Below, in pieces: positions 28,647-34,862 of a stretch of 64,000 nucleotides of DNA. Source of the stretch: Streptomyces resistomycificus (lineage in GTDB: Bacteria > Actinomycetota > Actinomycetes > Streptomycetales > Streptomycetaceae); assembly GCF_001514265.1 (NCBI RefSeq), contig NZ_KQ948990.1:196320-260319 (forward strand), in the 5' to 3' direction. The translations under genes and the position numbers were made by a program. A model generated the notes under the pieces. That model made no database searches and was not told the DNA's origin. It saw nothing but the letters and a program-made list of their open reading frames with translations. Each line of letters starts with the position of its first letter. Position 1 is the first letter of the stretch.

Positions 28647-29032
28647 GGCCGCCACTCCTCGCGGTAGCCGGGCCGGTCCGCGTAGGGCAGCGAGAGCACT
28701 TGAAGCGTCTCATGCAGGACGTCACGCCTGTGGATGGCGGTCGCCCGGTCCATCTCCGGCATGAACGTGTCCTTACCCTCGGCCTTCAGCCTCTCGCATA
28801 GGGAGGCGAGTTCCTCCATTCGCTCAACCGCTTTGATATACGTCGCGATCACCCGCCGCTTGGCGTCGATCTCGCGCAGCACCCGCGCCGCTACGACTGG
28901 TGGAAGCCCGGCCACCGTGCTCTTGTCCCAGCCGTCGTAGTCGGGAGGGGGCTCGGCCTTCAGATAGCCGCGCCGCGCCTCCCCTTCATCCGTGTCCAGC
29001 TGTTCGCCCAACCACCGCGCCAGCTCACCCAT
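28643..29032 (-). CDS. DUF6221-like phage protein
   Basis: A 129-residue protein from ATG 29032 (AGGAACGGG upstream). It matches the small DUF6221 family often seen in Streptomyces phages and elements: ELARWLGEQLDTDEGEAR, KRRVIATYIKAVERMEELASLCERLK, and RRDVLHETLQVLSLPYADRPGYREEW at the C-terminus. Function unknown. Its stop overlaps the integrase start, so integrase expression depends on its translation. Confidence 0.75.
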   Translation of the reverse strand: MGELARWLGEQLDTDEGEARRGYLKAEPPPDYDGWDKSTVAGLPPVVAARVLREIDAKRRVIATYIKAVERMEELASLCERLKAEGKDTFMPEMDRATAIHRRDVLHETLQVLSLPYADRPGYREEWRP

Positions 29033-29066
29033 CCCGTTCCTCCCAAGTATTGGATAACTGTCATTA

Positions 29067-29216
29067 TCAACCACAGAGTTGGGTGATCGCCAGGGTCGCC
29101 GGCGCGGCGTCGAGGTGCTTCTCGGCTGCCTCTTCCATGGCGGCCAGGACGGCGAGCGTCGCAGCGTCGTAGGCGGCAGGGGTGGCGTCCGGCTGACGCG
29201 GGATGAGGTCGGTCAC
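29067..29216 (-). CDS. Small hypothetical protein
   Basis: A 49-residue protein from GTG 29216 (GGAGAACCC upstream). It is acidic and Ala-rich (IPRQPDATPAAYDAATLAVLAAMEEAAEKHLDAAPATLAITQLCG). No domain is visible. It lies 34 bases upstream of the DUF6221-like gene and is probably part of the same operon. A strong hairpin at 29244-29278 separates it from the next upstream gene. Confidence 0.5.
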   Translation of the reverse strand: MTDLIPRQPDATPAAYDAATLAVLAAMEEAAEKHLDAAPATLAITQLCG

Positions 29217-29243
29217 GGGTTCTCCGATCGGGTACGGTACGGG

Positions 29244-29278
29244 CGATGCCCCGGCTGCTTTCCTCAGCCGGGGCATCG
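29244..29278. terminator. Strong hairpin with CTTTCCT loop
   Basis: A 14-base stem (CGATGCCCCGGCTG / CAGCCGGGGCATCG) with loop CTTTCCT, the same loop as at 24559-24593. It ends transcription from the 29329-29747 pair. Confidence 0.8.
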
Positions 29279-29328
29279 CTCATCCGGGTCAACGCTGCAC
29301 GGCAGTCGTCCCTTGCCGGGGCGATGGC

Positions 29329-29568
29329 TCAGCAAGACCGTCGCGTCTTGAGTTCTTCCTCGGTGAGCGCGCTGTGGCTGAGGCAGAACGCGTCGCCGTT
29401 CTTTACGTCGCGGAACCGATAGATCATCGGGTTGCGCCGCGCTTCGCGCTCGGTGAAGAGGGCGTCCCTGTCTGAGGTCGGGGTCGCGTCTATCACCTGA
29501 CAGGTGAGGTCGAAGCGGCCGAGGGTGACGATTTCGCCCTCTCGGAGCCACTCGTTCGGGGTGCTCAT
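29329..29568 (-). CDS. Small hypothetical protein
   Basis: A 79-residue protein from ATG 29568, coupled to its upstream neighbour by ATGA. It has the sequence NEWLREGEIVTLGRFDLTCQVIDATPTSDRDALFTEREARRNPMIYRFRDVKNGDAFCLSHSALTEEELKTRRSC, a beta-rich fold with a C-terminal helix. Similar proteins are known only from Streptomyces phages and elements. Function unknown. Confidence 0.5.
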   Translation of the reverse strand: MSTPNEWLREGEIVTLGRFDLTCQVIDATPTSDRDALFTEREARRNPMIYRFRDVKNGDAFCLSHSALTEEELKTRRSC

Positions 29569-29747
29569 CGCACGCACCACCAGGTGTAGCGCGGGCCGTT
29601 GGGTCGCTGGTTGAGCATCTCGACGCTGGCCTCTGCGGTCTTGAACTCCGTATGGGTTCCGTGCCAGCGGCCGGTCTTGACGTTGAAGACCTCGAAGGTC
29701 CCCTGAATGTTCATGCTGTTGATCGGCCTTACGTGATTCGCGGCCAT
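29565..29747 (-). CDS. Small hypothetical protein
   Basis: A 60-residue protein from ATG 29747 with GGGGAGGG upstream. The C-terminal core (GTFEVFNVKTGRWHGTHTEFKTAEASVEMLNQRP) reads as an antiparallel beta hairpin plus helix. It is divergent from the ribbon-helix-helix-like gene at 29868 and has one of the two paired operator-like sites before it, so it is probably under that regulator. Coupled by ATGA to 29329-29568. Confidence 0.5.
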   Translation of the reverse strand: MAANHVRPINSMNIQGTFEVFNVKTGRWHGTHTEFKTAEASVEMLNQRPNGPRYTWWCVR

Positions 29748-29772
29748 TTCACCCTCCCCGGTCAATACCTGT

Positions 29773-29852
29773 TTCTGTTTAACAAGAATGACGCATACGG
29801 ATCCCCTCGTCAAGCCATCACGCCAGATGGATGCTAGATTCTGTTAAACACT
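29773..29852. promoter_or_regulatory. Paired operator-like sites for the RHH regulator
   Basis: TTCTGTTTAACA (29773-29784) and TTCTGTTAAACA (29839-29850) differ at one base and each contains a near-palindrome (TGTTTAACA / TGTTAAACA, which are complements of each other). They are 66 bases apart, one in front of each divergent gene. Confidence 0.6.
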
Positions 29853-29867
29853 TACCGAGGGGGAGAG

Positions 29868-30095
29868 ATGGGTCGACCCGCCACAGGCAAAACCAAGGTC
29901 ATGGGCTTCCGTCCACCTAAGCCGCTGCGCGACGAGTTCGAGTGGCTCGCCGGGATCGAAGACCGAACACCATCCGACGCGCTCATCGAAGCGATGCACG
30001 ACTGGGTGAAGAAGAAGCGGCGCGAGCGAGCGACGGAAGGCGATCCACTGGAGTCACTCCCCCCTGACGGAGAGTCGGACAATCACCCCAAATAA
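29868..30095 (+). CDS. Ribbon-helix-helix-like regulator
   Basis: A 75-residue protein from ATG 29868 behind GGGGGAGAG. The pattern GKTKVMGFRPPKPLRDEFEWLAGIEDRTPSDALIEAMHDWVKKKRRE is that of short CopG/Arc-type DNA-binding proteins: a beta strand (KVMGFRP) followed by two helices. It lies beside paired sites (29773-29852) in a divergent arrangement and would bind them as a dimer. Its C-terminus is acidic and unstructured. The RHH assignment rests on pattern only. Confidence 0.6.
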   Translation: MGRPATGKTKVMGFRPPKPLRDEFEWLAGIEDRTPSDALIEAMHDWVKKKRRERATEGDPLESLPPDGESDNHPK

Positions 30096-30158
30096 TGCCC
30101 GCGATATGGCATGTTATCGAGAGCTGAGCACGCCAACTCCGCACCCGGACACAGCAGA

Positions 30159-30188
30159 ACGCCCCCACCGCCGAAGCGGTGGGGGCGT
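30159..30188. terminator. Strong hairpin between convergent transcripts
   Basis: A 13-base stem (ACGCCCCCACCGC / GCGGTGGGGGCGT) with a CGAA tetraloop, at the left end of the late operon (minus strand) and facing the regulator gene (plus). It is the likely terminator of the whole late operon. Confidence 0.9.
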
Positions 30189-30191
30189 CTG

Positions 30192-30290
30192 TCACGCGGG
30201 CTCATCGTCGGGCGGCCAGTCGGGTTCGCGGAACGGCCAGCGCGACAGGTACATCGGCGTGCCGGGGTCGTCGTCGGGGATGTGGGGCAT
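30192..30290 (-). CDS. Very small acidic protein at the end of the late operon
   Basis: A 32-residue reading frame from ATG 30290 with GGGAGG four bases upstream; sequence begins PHIPDDDPGTPMYLSRWPF and ends in PPDDEPA. Its Trp/Asp/Pro-rich style matches tiny conserved proteins that follow lysis genes in Streptomyces phages. It is too short for reliable assignment, but the ribosome site, good codon use and 10-base spacing from the gene upstream support it. Confidence 0.45.
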   Translation of the reverse strand: MPHIPDDDPGTPMYLSRWPFREPDWPPDDEPA

Positions 30291-30300
30291 GGCGCCTCCC

Positions 30301-30597
30301 CTACTTGGTGTCGGGCTTCTTCTTCGTCTTCACCCAGCGGGCCACGGCTTCGACGGTGGTGGTGTCGAGTCGGGCGAGAGCCTGCACGGCAGCTTGGTCT
30401 TCTGCCGTGGTGGTGATGCCCGCATCGAGCAGGGCCGCTTTCAGGGTGGCCGCGTCGGCATCGTCCCCCGGCGGCCCGGGCGCCGGCGCGGTAGGGGCGG
30501 GCACAGGCGGCGGTTCCTCGCGGCCGAGGCGCACGAGGCTGCCCACATCGGCCGCCGTGTCGTCGCGGCGCGGCGACAGGGGGATCGGGTCGGGCAT
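30301..30597 (-). CDS. Hypothetical late protein
   Basis: A 98-residue protein from ATG 30597. A Pro/Ala-rich N-terminal half (PPPVPAPTAPAPGPPGDDAD) leads to a helical segment (AATLKAALLDAGITTTAEDQAAVQALARLDTTTVEAVARWVKTKKKPDTK) with two helix-turn patterns. It lies after the membrane/lysis genes; a role in lysis or regulation cannot be told. Confidence 0.5.
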   Translation of the reverse strand: MPDPIPLSPRRDDTAADVGSLVRLGREEPPPVPAPTAPAPGPPGDDADAATLKAALLDAGITTTAEDQAAVQALARLDTTTVEAVARWVKTKKKPDTK

Positions 30598-30612
30598 GCC
30601 GAACTCCAGTTC

Positions 30613-30966
30613 TCACACGTCCATGTGGTGGATGTAGTGGCGGGCCCGCTCCGACATCGGCTCGGCGGCCGGGGGTTCGAGGCCGGCCTTCTTGATGTGC
30701 GACACCAGCGAGCGCACACGGTGCAGGAGCCAGCCGATCGCCTCGTCCTGGTCGCCGATGCGTTCCCGCTGCTTCTCCGCCTCGGTCTCCTGCCGCTGGA
30801 CGCGCCTCTCCAGCCGCTCGATCGCCGCGCCTTGTTGGGTGGAGATGGCGAGGAAGTCGTCCCGCTTCTCCTGCCGCTTCGTCCTTCGCGCCGACCGTGC
30901 TGAGACGACGCCGCCGATCGCGGCGACCAGTGCCATGCCGCCCTGGATCCAGGTGTCCAACGCCAT
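30613..30966 (-). CDS. Coiled-coil membrane-anchored lysis-region protein
   Basis: A 117-residue protein whose start overlaps the stop of the upstream gene. An N-terminal hydrophobic helix (WIQGGMALVAAIGGVVSAR) is followed by a long charged coiled coil (RRTKRQEKRDDFLAISTQQGAAIERLERRVQRQETEAEKQRERIGDQ). Such one-helix plus coil proteins in lysis cassettes may be spanin-like or holin-like, but in Gram-positive hosts no outer membrane exists, so a holin partner is more likely. Confidence 0.6.
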   Translation of the reverse strand: MALDTWIQGGMALVAAIGGVVSARSARRTKRQEKRDDFLAISTQQGAAIERLERRVQRQETEAEKQRERIGDQDEAIGWLLHRVRSLVSHIKKAGLEPPAAEPMSERARHYIHHMDV

Positions 30967-31391
30967 CAGATGCCCTCAACTCTCTTGGGCCGGGGCGCCT
31001 CCCGCCATCCGGCAACGACGATCACCGGTACGGCGATCGCGCCCCACACGGCAGCAGCCACCCAGCCTCTCGAGAAGTCGCCCTGCAGCCACGACACCAG
31101 ATACGACAGGGTCCACGGCAGGACGATGAGGACGAGGGCGACGAACCCGAACCAGTCCACACCCTGCGGCACGAAAGCCGAGACGACGGCCAGGACGCCG
31201 GTCACGAGCCACAGCCAGCCCCACACGGTGATCGACAGCATCTGCAGAGCGAGCGTCAGACCAGGCTGAGCAGCTGGCGGTGAGATGAGCTGCCCGTACC
31301 CGTACAGCGCCCACACCGTCCCGTAGGAGAGCAGGATTGCGCCGCGGCGGCCCAGCATGAGGCCCAGCCGCCGGACCACCCGGCGCGGCAC
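30966..31391 (-). CDS. Multi-span membrane protein of the lysis region
   Basis: A 141-residue protein from GTG 31391, one base after the holin stop. It has four hydrophobic spans (AILLSYGTVWALYGYGQLI, LQMLSITVWGWLWLVTGVLAVVSAFV, FVALVLIVLPWTLSYLVSWL and AAAVWGAIAVPVIVVAGW). Similar proteins follow endolysin and holin genes in Streptomyces phages. It may be a second holin or an accessory membrane protein. No charged motif identifies a transporter. Confidence 0.65.
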   Translation of the reverse strand: MPRRVVRRLGLMLGRRGAILLSYGTVWALYGYGQLISPPAAQPGLTLALQMLSITVWGWLWLVTGVLAVVSAFVPQGVDWFGFVALVLIVLPWTLSYLVSWLQGDFSRGWVAAAVWGAIAVPVIVVAGWREAPRPKRVEGI

Positions 31392-31709
31392 TCAGACGCT
31401 CCGCGGTGCGCCGCCGCCGAGCGCGGCCTGCGCCTTGTCGGAGACGCCGACCGGCTTCCACAGGCCGAAGTGGCTGAGCACACCAATACCGAAGGCGACG
31501 AGCGACAGGATGACGGCGGTGCCGAGGTCGTAGTCGGGGCCCGGGTTGGCGAGCTCGACGAGGAAGCCGTTCAGCGTCGACAGGGCGAGCAGGAGGACGG
31601 CCTTCACGCCGGCATGCGTGACCCGCTTCGTGACGAGGCCGACGAGGACGGGCAGGACGACGGAGATGAGCAGGCCCAGCCAGTAGGCCTTGTCGAGGTC
31701 AGCGTTCAT
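31392..31709 (-). CDS. Holin
   Basis: A 105-residue membrane protein from ATG 31709 with three hydrophobic segments (YWLGLLISVVLPVLVGLVT, AVLLLALSTLNGFLVELAN, GTAVILSLVAFGIGVLSHFGLW). It lies immediately after the amidase gene (three bases) in the late operon, the normal holin place. It would form the membrane lesions that let the endolysin reach the peptidoglycan. The family is the short actinophage holins, without a strict motif. Confidence 0.75.
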   Translation of the reverse strand: MNADLDKAYWLGLLISVVLPVLVGLVTKRVTHAGVKAVLLLALSTLNGFLVELANPGPDYDLGTAVILSLVAFGIGVLSHFGLWKPVGVSDKAQAALGGGAPRSV

Positions 31710-31711
31710 GG

Positions 31712-32485
31712 TCAGGACTCCTTCGCTACGGCGGCCCGCAGCTGCGCGACTTCGGTGCGCAGGGCCTTGAGTTCGGTGAGGATGGCGTCGGTGTTCTCGC
31801 GAGCCTTGCGCGCGTGCGCGTAGCCGGAGCCGAGTGCCGCATTGACGGCGATCTTCCCGTCGGCGAGGCCCTTGTCGTCGGGCCACTCCTGCGGCACCCA
31901 CGCGCCGAGAATGACGGCGTCGGACAGTTTCATCTCGTTGGTCTCCTCGGGCGTGGCGGTCTTCGGCGGCGTGGCGGCCGCGGGTCGGGGCGCTCCCGCC
32001 TTGACCCAGGCGTAGATGGCGTCGCCGGGGCAGCTGGTGGCGTAGCCGTCTCGGTGGCCGCCCAGCCACGTTCCGGCCGGGCCTTCCTTGCGGCAGTAGT
32101 CGATCGCATCCCGGGCGCCGGACAGCTGGGCGTCGGTGGGCTTGGTCAGGCCGGACGAGCCGACGAGCAACAGCACGGCGTAGTCCTGATCGTTGAGCGT
32201 GGTGTTGCCGTTCGCCGAGTTGCGGCGCTTCAGGCCGCGGCCTTCGTACACGTAGCCGTGGGTGCAGACGACGAAGCTGTAGCCGATGTCGGACCAGCCG
32301 TTGCCGTCCATGTGCTGGGCCTGGATCTGCCGCACGTAGTCGTCGCACTTGTCGTGCGTCCGGTCGGTGTAGGCGGTGCCGAGGTAGTGGAGCTTTACGC
32401 CGCGGCGCGGCCGGCTGTACGGGGTGGCGCCGTTGGGTGTGCGGTACGCGCGGGCACCCCACTGGGATCTGGTGACGAGCTGCAA
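31712..32485 (-). CDS. Endolysin, N-acetylmuramoyl-L-alanine amidase (amidase_2/PGRP type)
   Basis: A 257-residue amidase from TTG 32485, which has AAGGAGGGCG just upstream. The PGRP-type zinc site is complete: His33 (KLHYLGT), His144 (LGGHRDG) and Cys152 (TSCPGDAIYAW), with Tyr69 (SDIGYS) as catalytic neighbour. It hydrolyses the bond between MurNAc and the stem peptide. The C-terminal 100 residues lack an LysM or SH3 wall domain and end in a coiled coil (AILTELKALRTEVAQLRAAVAKES), so binding may be through oligomerisation. The holin gene follows directly. Confidence 0.9.
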   Translation of the reverse strand: MQLVTRSQWGARAYRTPNGATPYSRPRRGVKLHYLGTAYTDRTHDKCDDYVRQIQAQHMDGNGWSDIGYSFVVCTHGYVYEGRGLKRRNSANGNTTLNDQDYAVLLLVGSSGLTKPTDAQLSGARDAIDYCRKEGPAGTWLGGHRDGYATSCPGDAIYAWVKAGAPRPAAATPPKTATPEETNEMKLSDAVILGAWVPQEWPDDKGLADGKIAVNAALGSGYAHARKARENTDAILTELKALRTEVAQLRAAVAKES

Positions 32486-32555
32486 GACGCCCTCCTTGGC
32501 TGGGCATAAAGAAGGCGCCCGGAGTCTTCGGGGCGCGGGTTGGGGTGGTGCGGGG

Positions 32556-33146
32556 TCAGAAGGTGGTGCGCAGGAACGCGATGTGGAGGCGCAGGTTGGT
32601 GTTGTTGGCGAGGTCGTTGGAGGCGGTGCGGAGGGTGACGATGCCGTCGACTCCGAGGACGAATCCGCCGTGGACGATGCCGGTGTCGTAGCAGCCGGTG
32701 ATGGTGTCGTGGGTGGGGCGCCAGCTGGCGGGGACGACGCAGCAGACGGTGTCGACGATGTTCCCGTTGGTGGCGTTGATCGTGGCGCCGGTGCGGGTGA
32801 GGTAGATGTCGAGGACCGTCATGCGGCCCTGCCGGTAGCCGGTGAAGTCGTTCAGGCTGAACCCGGACGATGCGGACAGGCCGGTGGTGCCGCTGACGAG
32901 GGACGGCTCCGGCGTGACCCACGAGGAACCGTTGTAGATCTCCAGCCGGTTGACGTCCTCCAGCCACGACGGCATGCCCTCGATCGGCGCGGTGAGGGTG
33001 GCGCCCCGCGCGGAGGCGGACGCGAACCTCATCAGGCTGCGCTGGGCGATTGCGTTGGCGAGATCCTTGGCCAGCTTCGACGCGTCTGGGGCGTCGGTGA
33101 GGGAGGCGATGTTGACGCCCTGCCCGTAGTCGTCCGTGGTGGGCAC
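32556..33146 (-). CDS. Minor tail/receptor-binding-type protein
   Basis: A 196-residue protein from GTG 33146. The N-terminus (VNIASLTDAPDASKLAKDLANAIAQRSLMRFASASARGAT) is the attachment part typical of actinophage minor tail proteins, followed by a beta-rich region (MPSWLEDVNRLEIYNGSSWVTP) and a C-terminal knob with RLHIAFLRTTF. Located between tail-tip genes and the endolysin, where receptor-binding proteins usually lie. No enzymatic motif is seen. Confidence 0.65.
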   Translation of the reverse strand: MPTTDDYGQGVNIASLTDAPDASKLAKDLANAIAQRSLMRFASASARGATLTAPIEGMPSWLEDVNRLEIYNGSSWVTPEPSLVSGTTGLSASSGFSLNDFTGYRQGRMTVLDIYLTRTGATINATNGNIVDTVCCVVPASWRPTHDTITGCYDTGIVHGGFVLGVDGIVTLRTASNDLANNTNLRLHIAFLRTTF

Positions 33147-33156
33147 GCGGCCTCCC

Positions 33157-33765
33157 TTAGATGGTGTACGAGATGCCGTCGAGGCCCACCCATGTGGGCA
33201 GGTTCGAGGACTGGAATGTGCGGAGGACGCCCGTGGTGACGATTTCGAGGCGGAGCACGGCCGGCACGACGGTGGCGTCGCGGACGACGGCCCAGGCCAC
33301 GGTCTCGCTGGGGCGGATCGCGGCGGGCAGGGTGAGGATGGTGGCCCCGTCGGCGATCGTGCCCGCTGTCGGTCCGATGCGGCCGCGTAGCCAGATCCGG
33401 CGGCCCTCCCGCAAGTAGGAGGCCGTGTAGCCGTGTCCCGGGTTCTGGAATCCGGCGGCGAGGGTGAGGGGCGTCCAGCCTTGTCCGCTGGTGGCGGTGC
33501 GCCCCCAGGCCAGCCAGTTCCCCATGCTGTTCTGGTCGATGACGATGACGTCGCCGACGGCGGGCAGGACGTAGGTTTCCATGCAGCGGATCGATGGAAT
33601 GCCGTCGGCGGCGACGGTCCCGTCTCCGTTGACGGCGGTGACGGTGGCGGTCCGCCAGTCGGAGCCGCGCACCGACGGCGACTCCTCCCCGGTCCGTTTG
33701 GCCTGCTGTTTGAGCGCCCAGGCGAGGTCGCGGTGGACGGCGAGGGCGGGCTTGCTCGTGCTCAC
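33157..33765 (-). CDS. Minor tail protein
   Basis: A 202-residue protein from GTG 33765, coupled as GTGA to the upstream gene. It starts with an N-terminal helix (PALAVHRDLAWALKQQAKRT) followed by an OB-like beta module (DWRTATVTAVNGDGTVAADGIPSIRCMETYVLPAVGDVIVIDQNS), common in tail-hub associated proteins, and a C-terminal beta domain (RIWLRGRIGPTAGTIADGATI). It probably forms part of the tail tip or baseplate spike. Confidence 0.7.
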   Translation of the reverse strand: MSTSKPALAVHRDLAWALKQQAKRTGEESPSVRGSDWRTATVTAVNGDGTVAADGIPSIRCMETYVLPAVGDVIVIDQNSMGNWLAWGRTATSGQGWTPLTLAAGFQNPGHGYTASYLREGRRIWLRGRIGPTAGTIADGATILTLPAAIRPSETVAWAVVRDATVVPAVLRLEIVTTGVLRTFQSSNLPTWVGLDGISYTI

Positions 33766-34862
33766 GCGTCCTCCTTCGCGGCGATCGTGGAGATGGGGAA
33801 GTCGCCGCCGAGGTCGAGGGGCACCGTGAACGCCGCCGCTTGGTGGAGTTCGCGACTCCCGTCCGCGTGCCGCACCCGCAGGACATCCCCGGGTTCGAGC
33901 GCCGGGTTGGGCAGCGAACTGATGTCGCCGGACGCGTTGGGGGCTTTCGCCTTGGCGAGGGTCACCGTTGCGGCGGCCTGGCAGGCTCCTGCGGTGACCA
34001 GCGTGGATGAGCTGATGAACTTCGGCCGCCTCCCGAAGGGGCCGCCCCAATAGGTCGGGCTGTTGGGGTCGTTGTCGGTGGCCAGGTAGGAGACGGGCGG
34101 GGCGTTGTCCGACGTGTTCTCACCGCGGGCGAGGACTCCGTTGTGGACGGCCTTGCTGCTCATGGCGCGCTTGCCGGAGATGTAGGCGCCGCCCTCCGTG
34201 GCTTCGATCGCCCACACGGGTTCCGTGGTCGCCAGGTCGGGCAACGTGGAGATGATGAACTCGCCGTCCGGGGAGGCGTAGCACTCGGCGCCGGCGGCTG
34301 CGGCGATCTCCTGTACGCCGGCCCACGGGTCCGCTTCGACGTCGAAGACGCGGGAGCCGATGGCGGTGTTAGTGATCCTGCTGATCACATCGGCGCCGGG
34401 CACGCTCCGCTGGATGATTTCGGTGATGGCGGAGACGACGGTGCCGGTCACCCGGTAGGGGGTGGTGAACTTGTCGTCGGCCACGATGATCGATAGGTCG
34501 CTGCCGGTCAGGGTGACCGGCCCTTCGGACACGTCTCCGTCAACGTCGTCCAGCCTGAACACGCCAAGGGGCACCAGCTCGGGCTGGCTACCGTCTCCGA
34601 AGTCGATACCTCGACTAATCCGCAGCCGGGCCCCATACGTGGCGAGCTCGTCGGCGGGAGTGCGGGGTATGAGCGTCGGGTCGGCGATGGTGACCGTGCA
34701 GGTGCGGCGGATCGCCTGCGCCCGATCCACAGTCACCTGCCCGCCCGTGTGCGGCAGGTTGATGACCTCGCCCGTCGTCAGGAACAACTGGACCTGTGTG
34801 ACGGGGATGTGGTCCTCGGTGAGCCGTTTCAGGAATCGCTCGGAGACGGGGTACACGTTCAC
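33762..34862 (-). CDS. DUF5047-like tail-tip protein
   Basis: A 366-residue protein from GTG 34862 (GTGA overlap with the gene upstream). It matches the actinophage DUF5047 minor tail protein layout: SERFLKRLTEDHIPVTQVQLFLTTGEVINLPHTGGQVTVDRAQAIRRTCTV at the start, then a beta-rich tail hub-like core (SEGPVTLTGSDLSIIVADDKFTTPYR) and a C-terminal RPKFISSSTLVTAGACQAAATVTLAKAKAPN. It is expected to be a tail hub or baseplate component that connects to the distal tail protein. Confidence 0.75.
   Translation of the reverse strand: MNVYPVSERFLKRLTEDHIPVTQVQLFLTTGEVINLPHTGGQVTVDRAQAIRRTCTVTIADPTLIPRTPADELATYGARLRISRGIDFGDGSQPELVPLGVFRLDDVDGDVSEGPVTLTGSDLSIIVADDKFTTPYRVTGTVVSAITEIIQRSVPGADVISRITNTAIGSRVFDVEADPWAGVQEIAAAAGAECYASPDGEFIISTLPDLATTEPVWAIEATEGGAYISGKRAMSSKAVHNGVLARGENTSDNAPPVSYLATDNDPNSPTYWGGPFGRRPKFISSSTLVTAGACQAAATVTLAKAKAPNASGDISSLPNPALEPGDVLRVRHADGSRELHQAAAFTVPLDLGGDFPISTIAAKEDA

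Noticed and set aside
28647..28655. Upstream GTG as integrase start
   Set aside because: GTG 28646 overlaps the previous stop as GTGA with GAGGAG before it, while the upstream GTG lies within that ribosome site.
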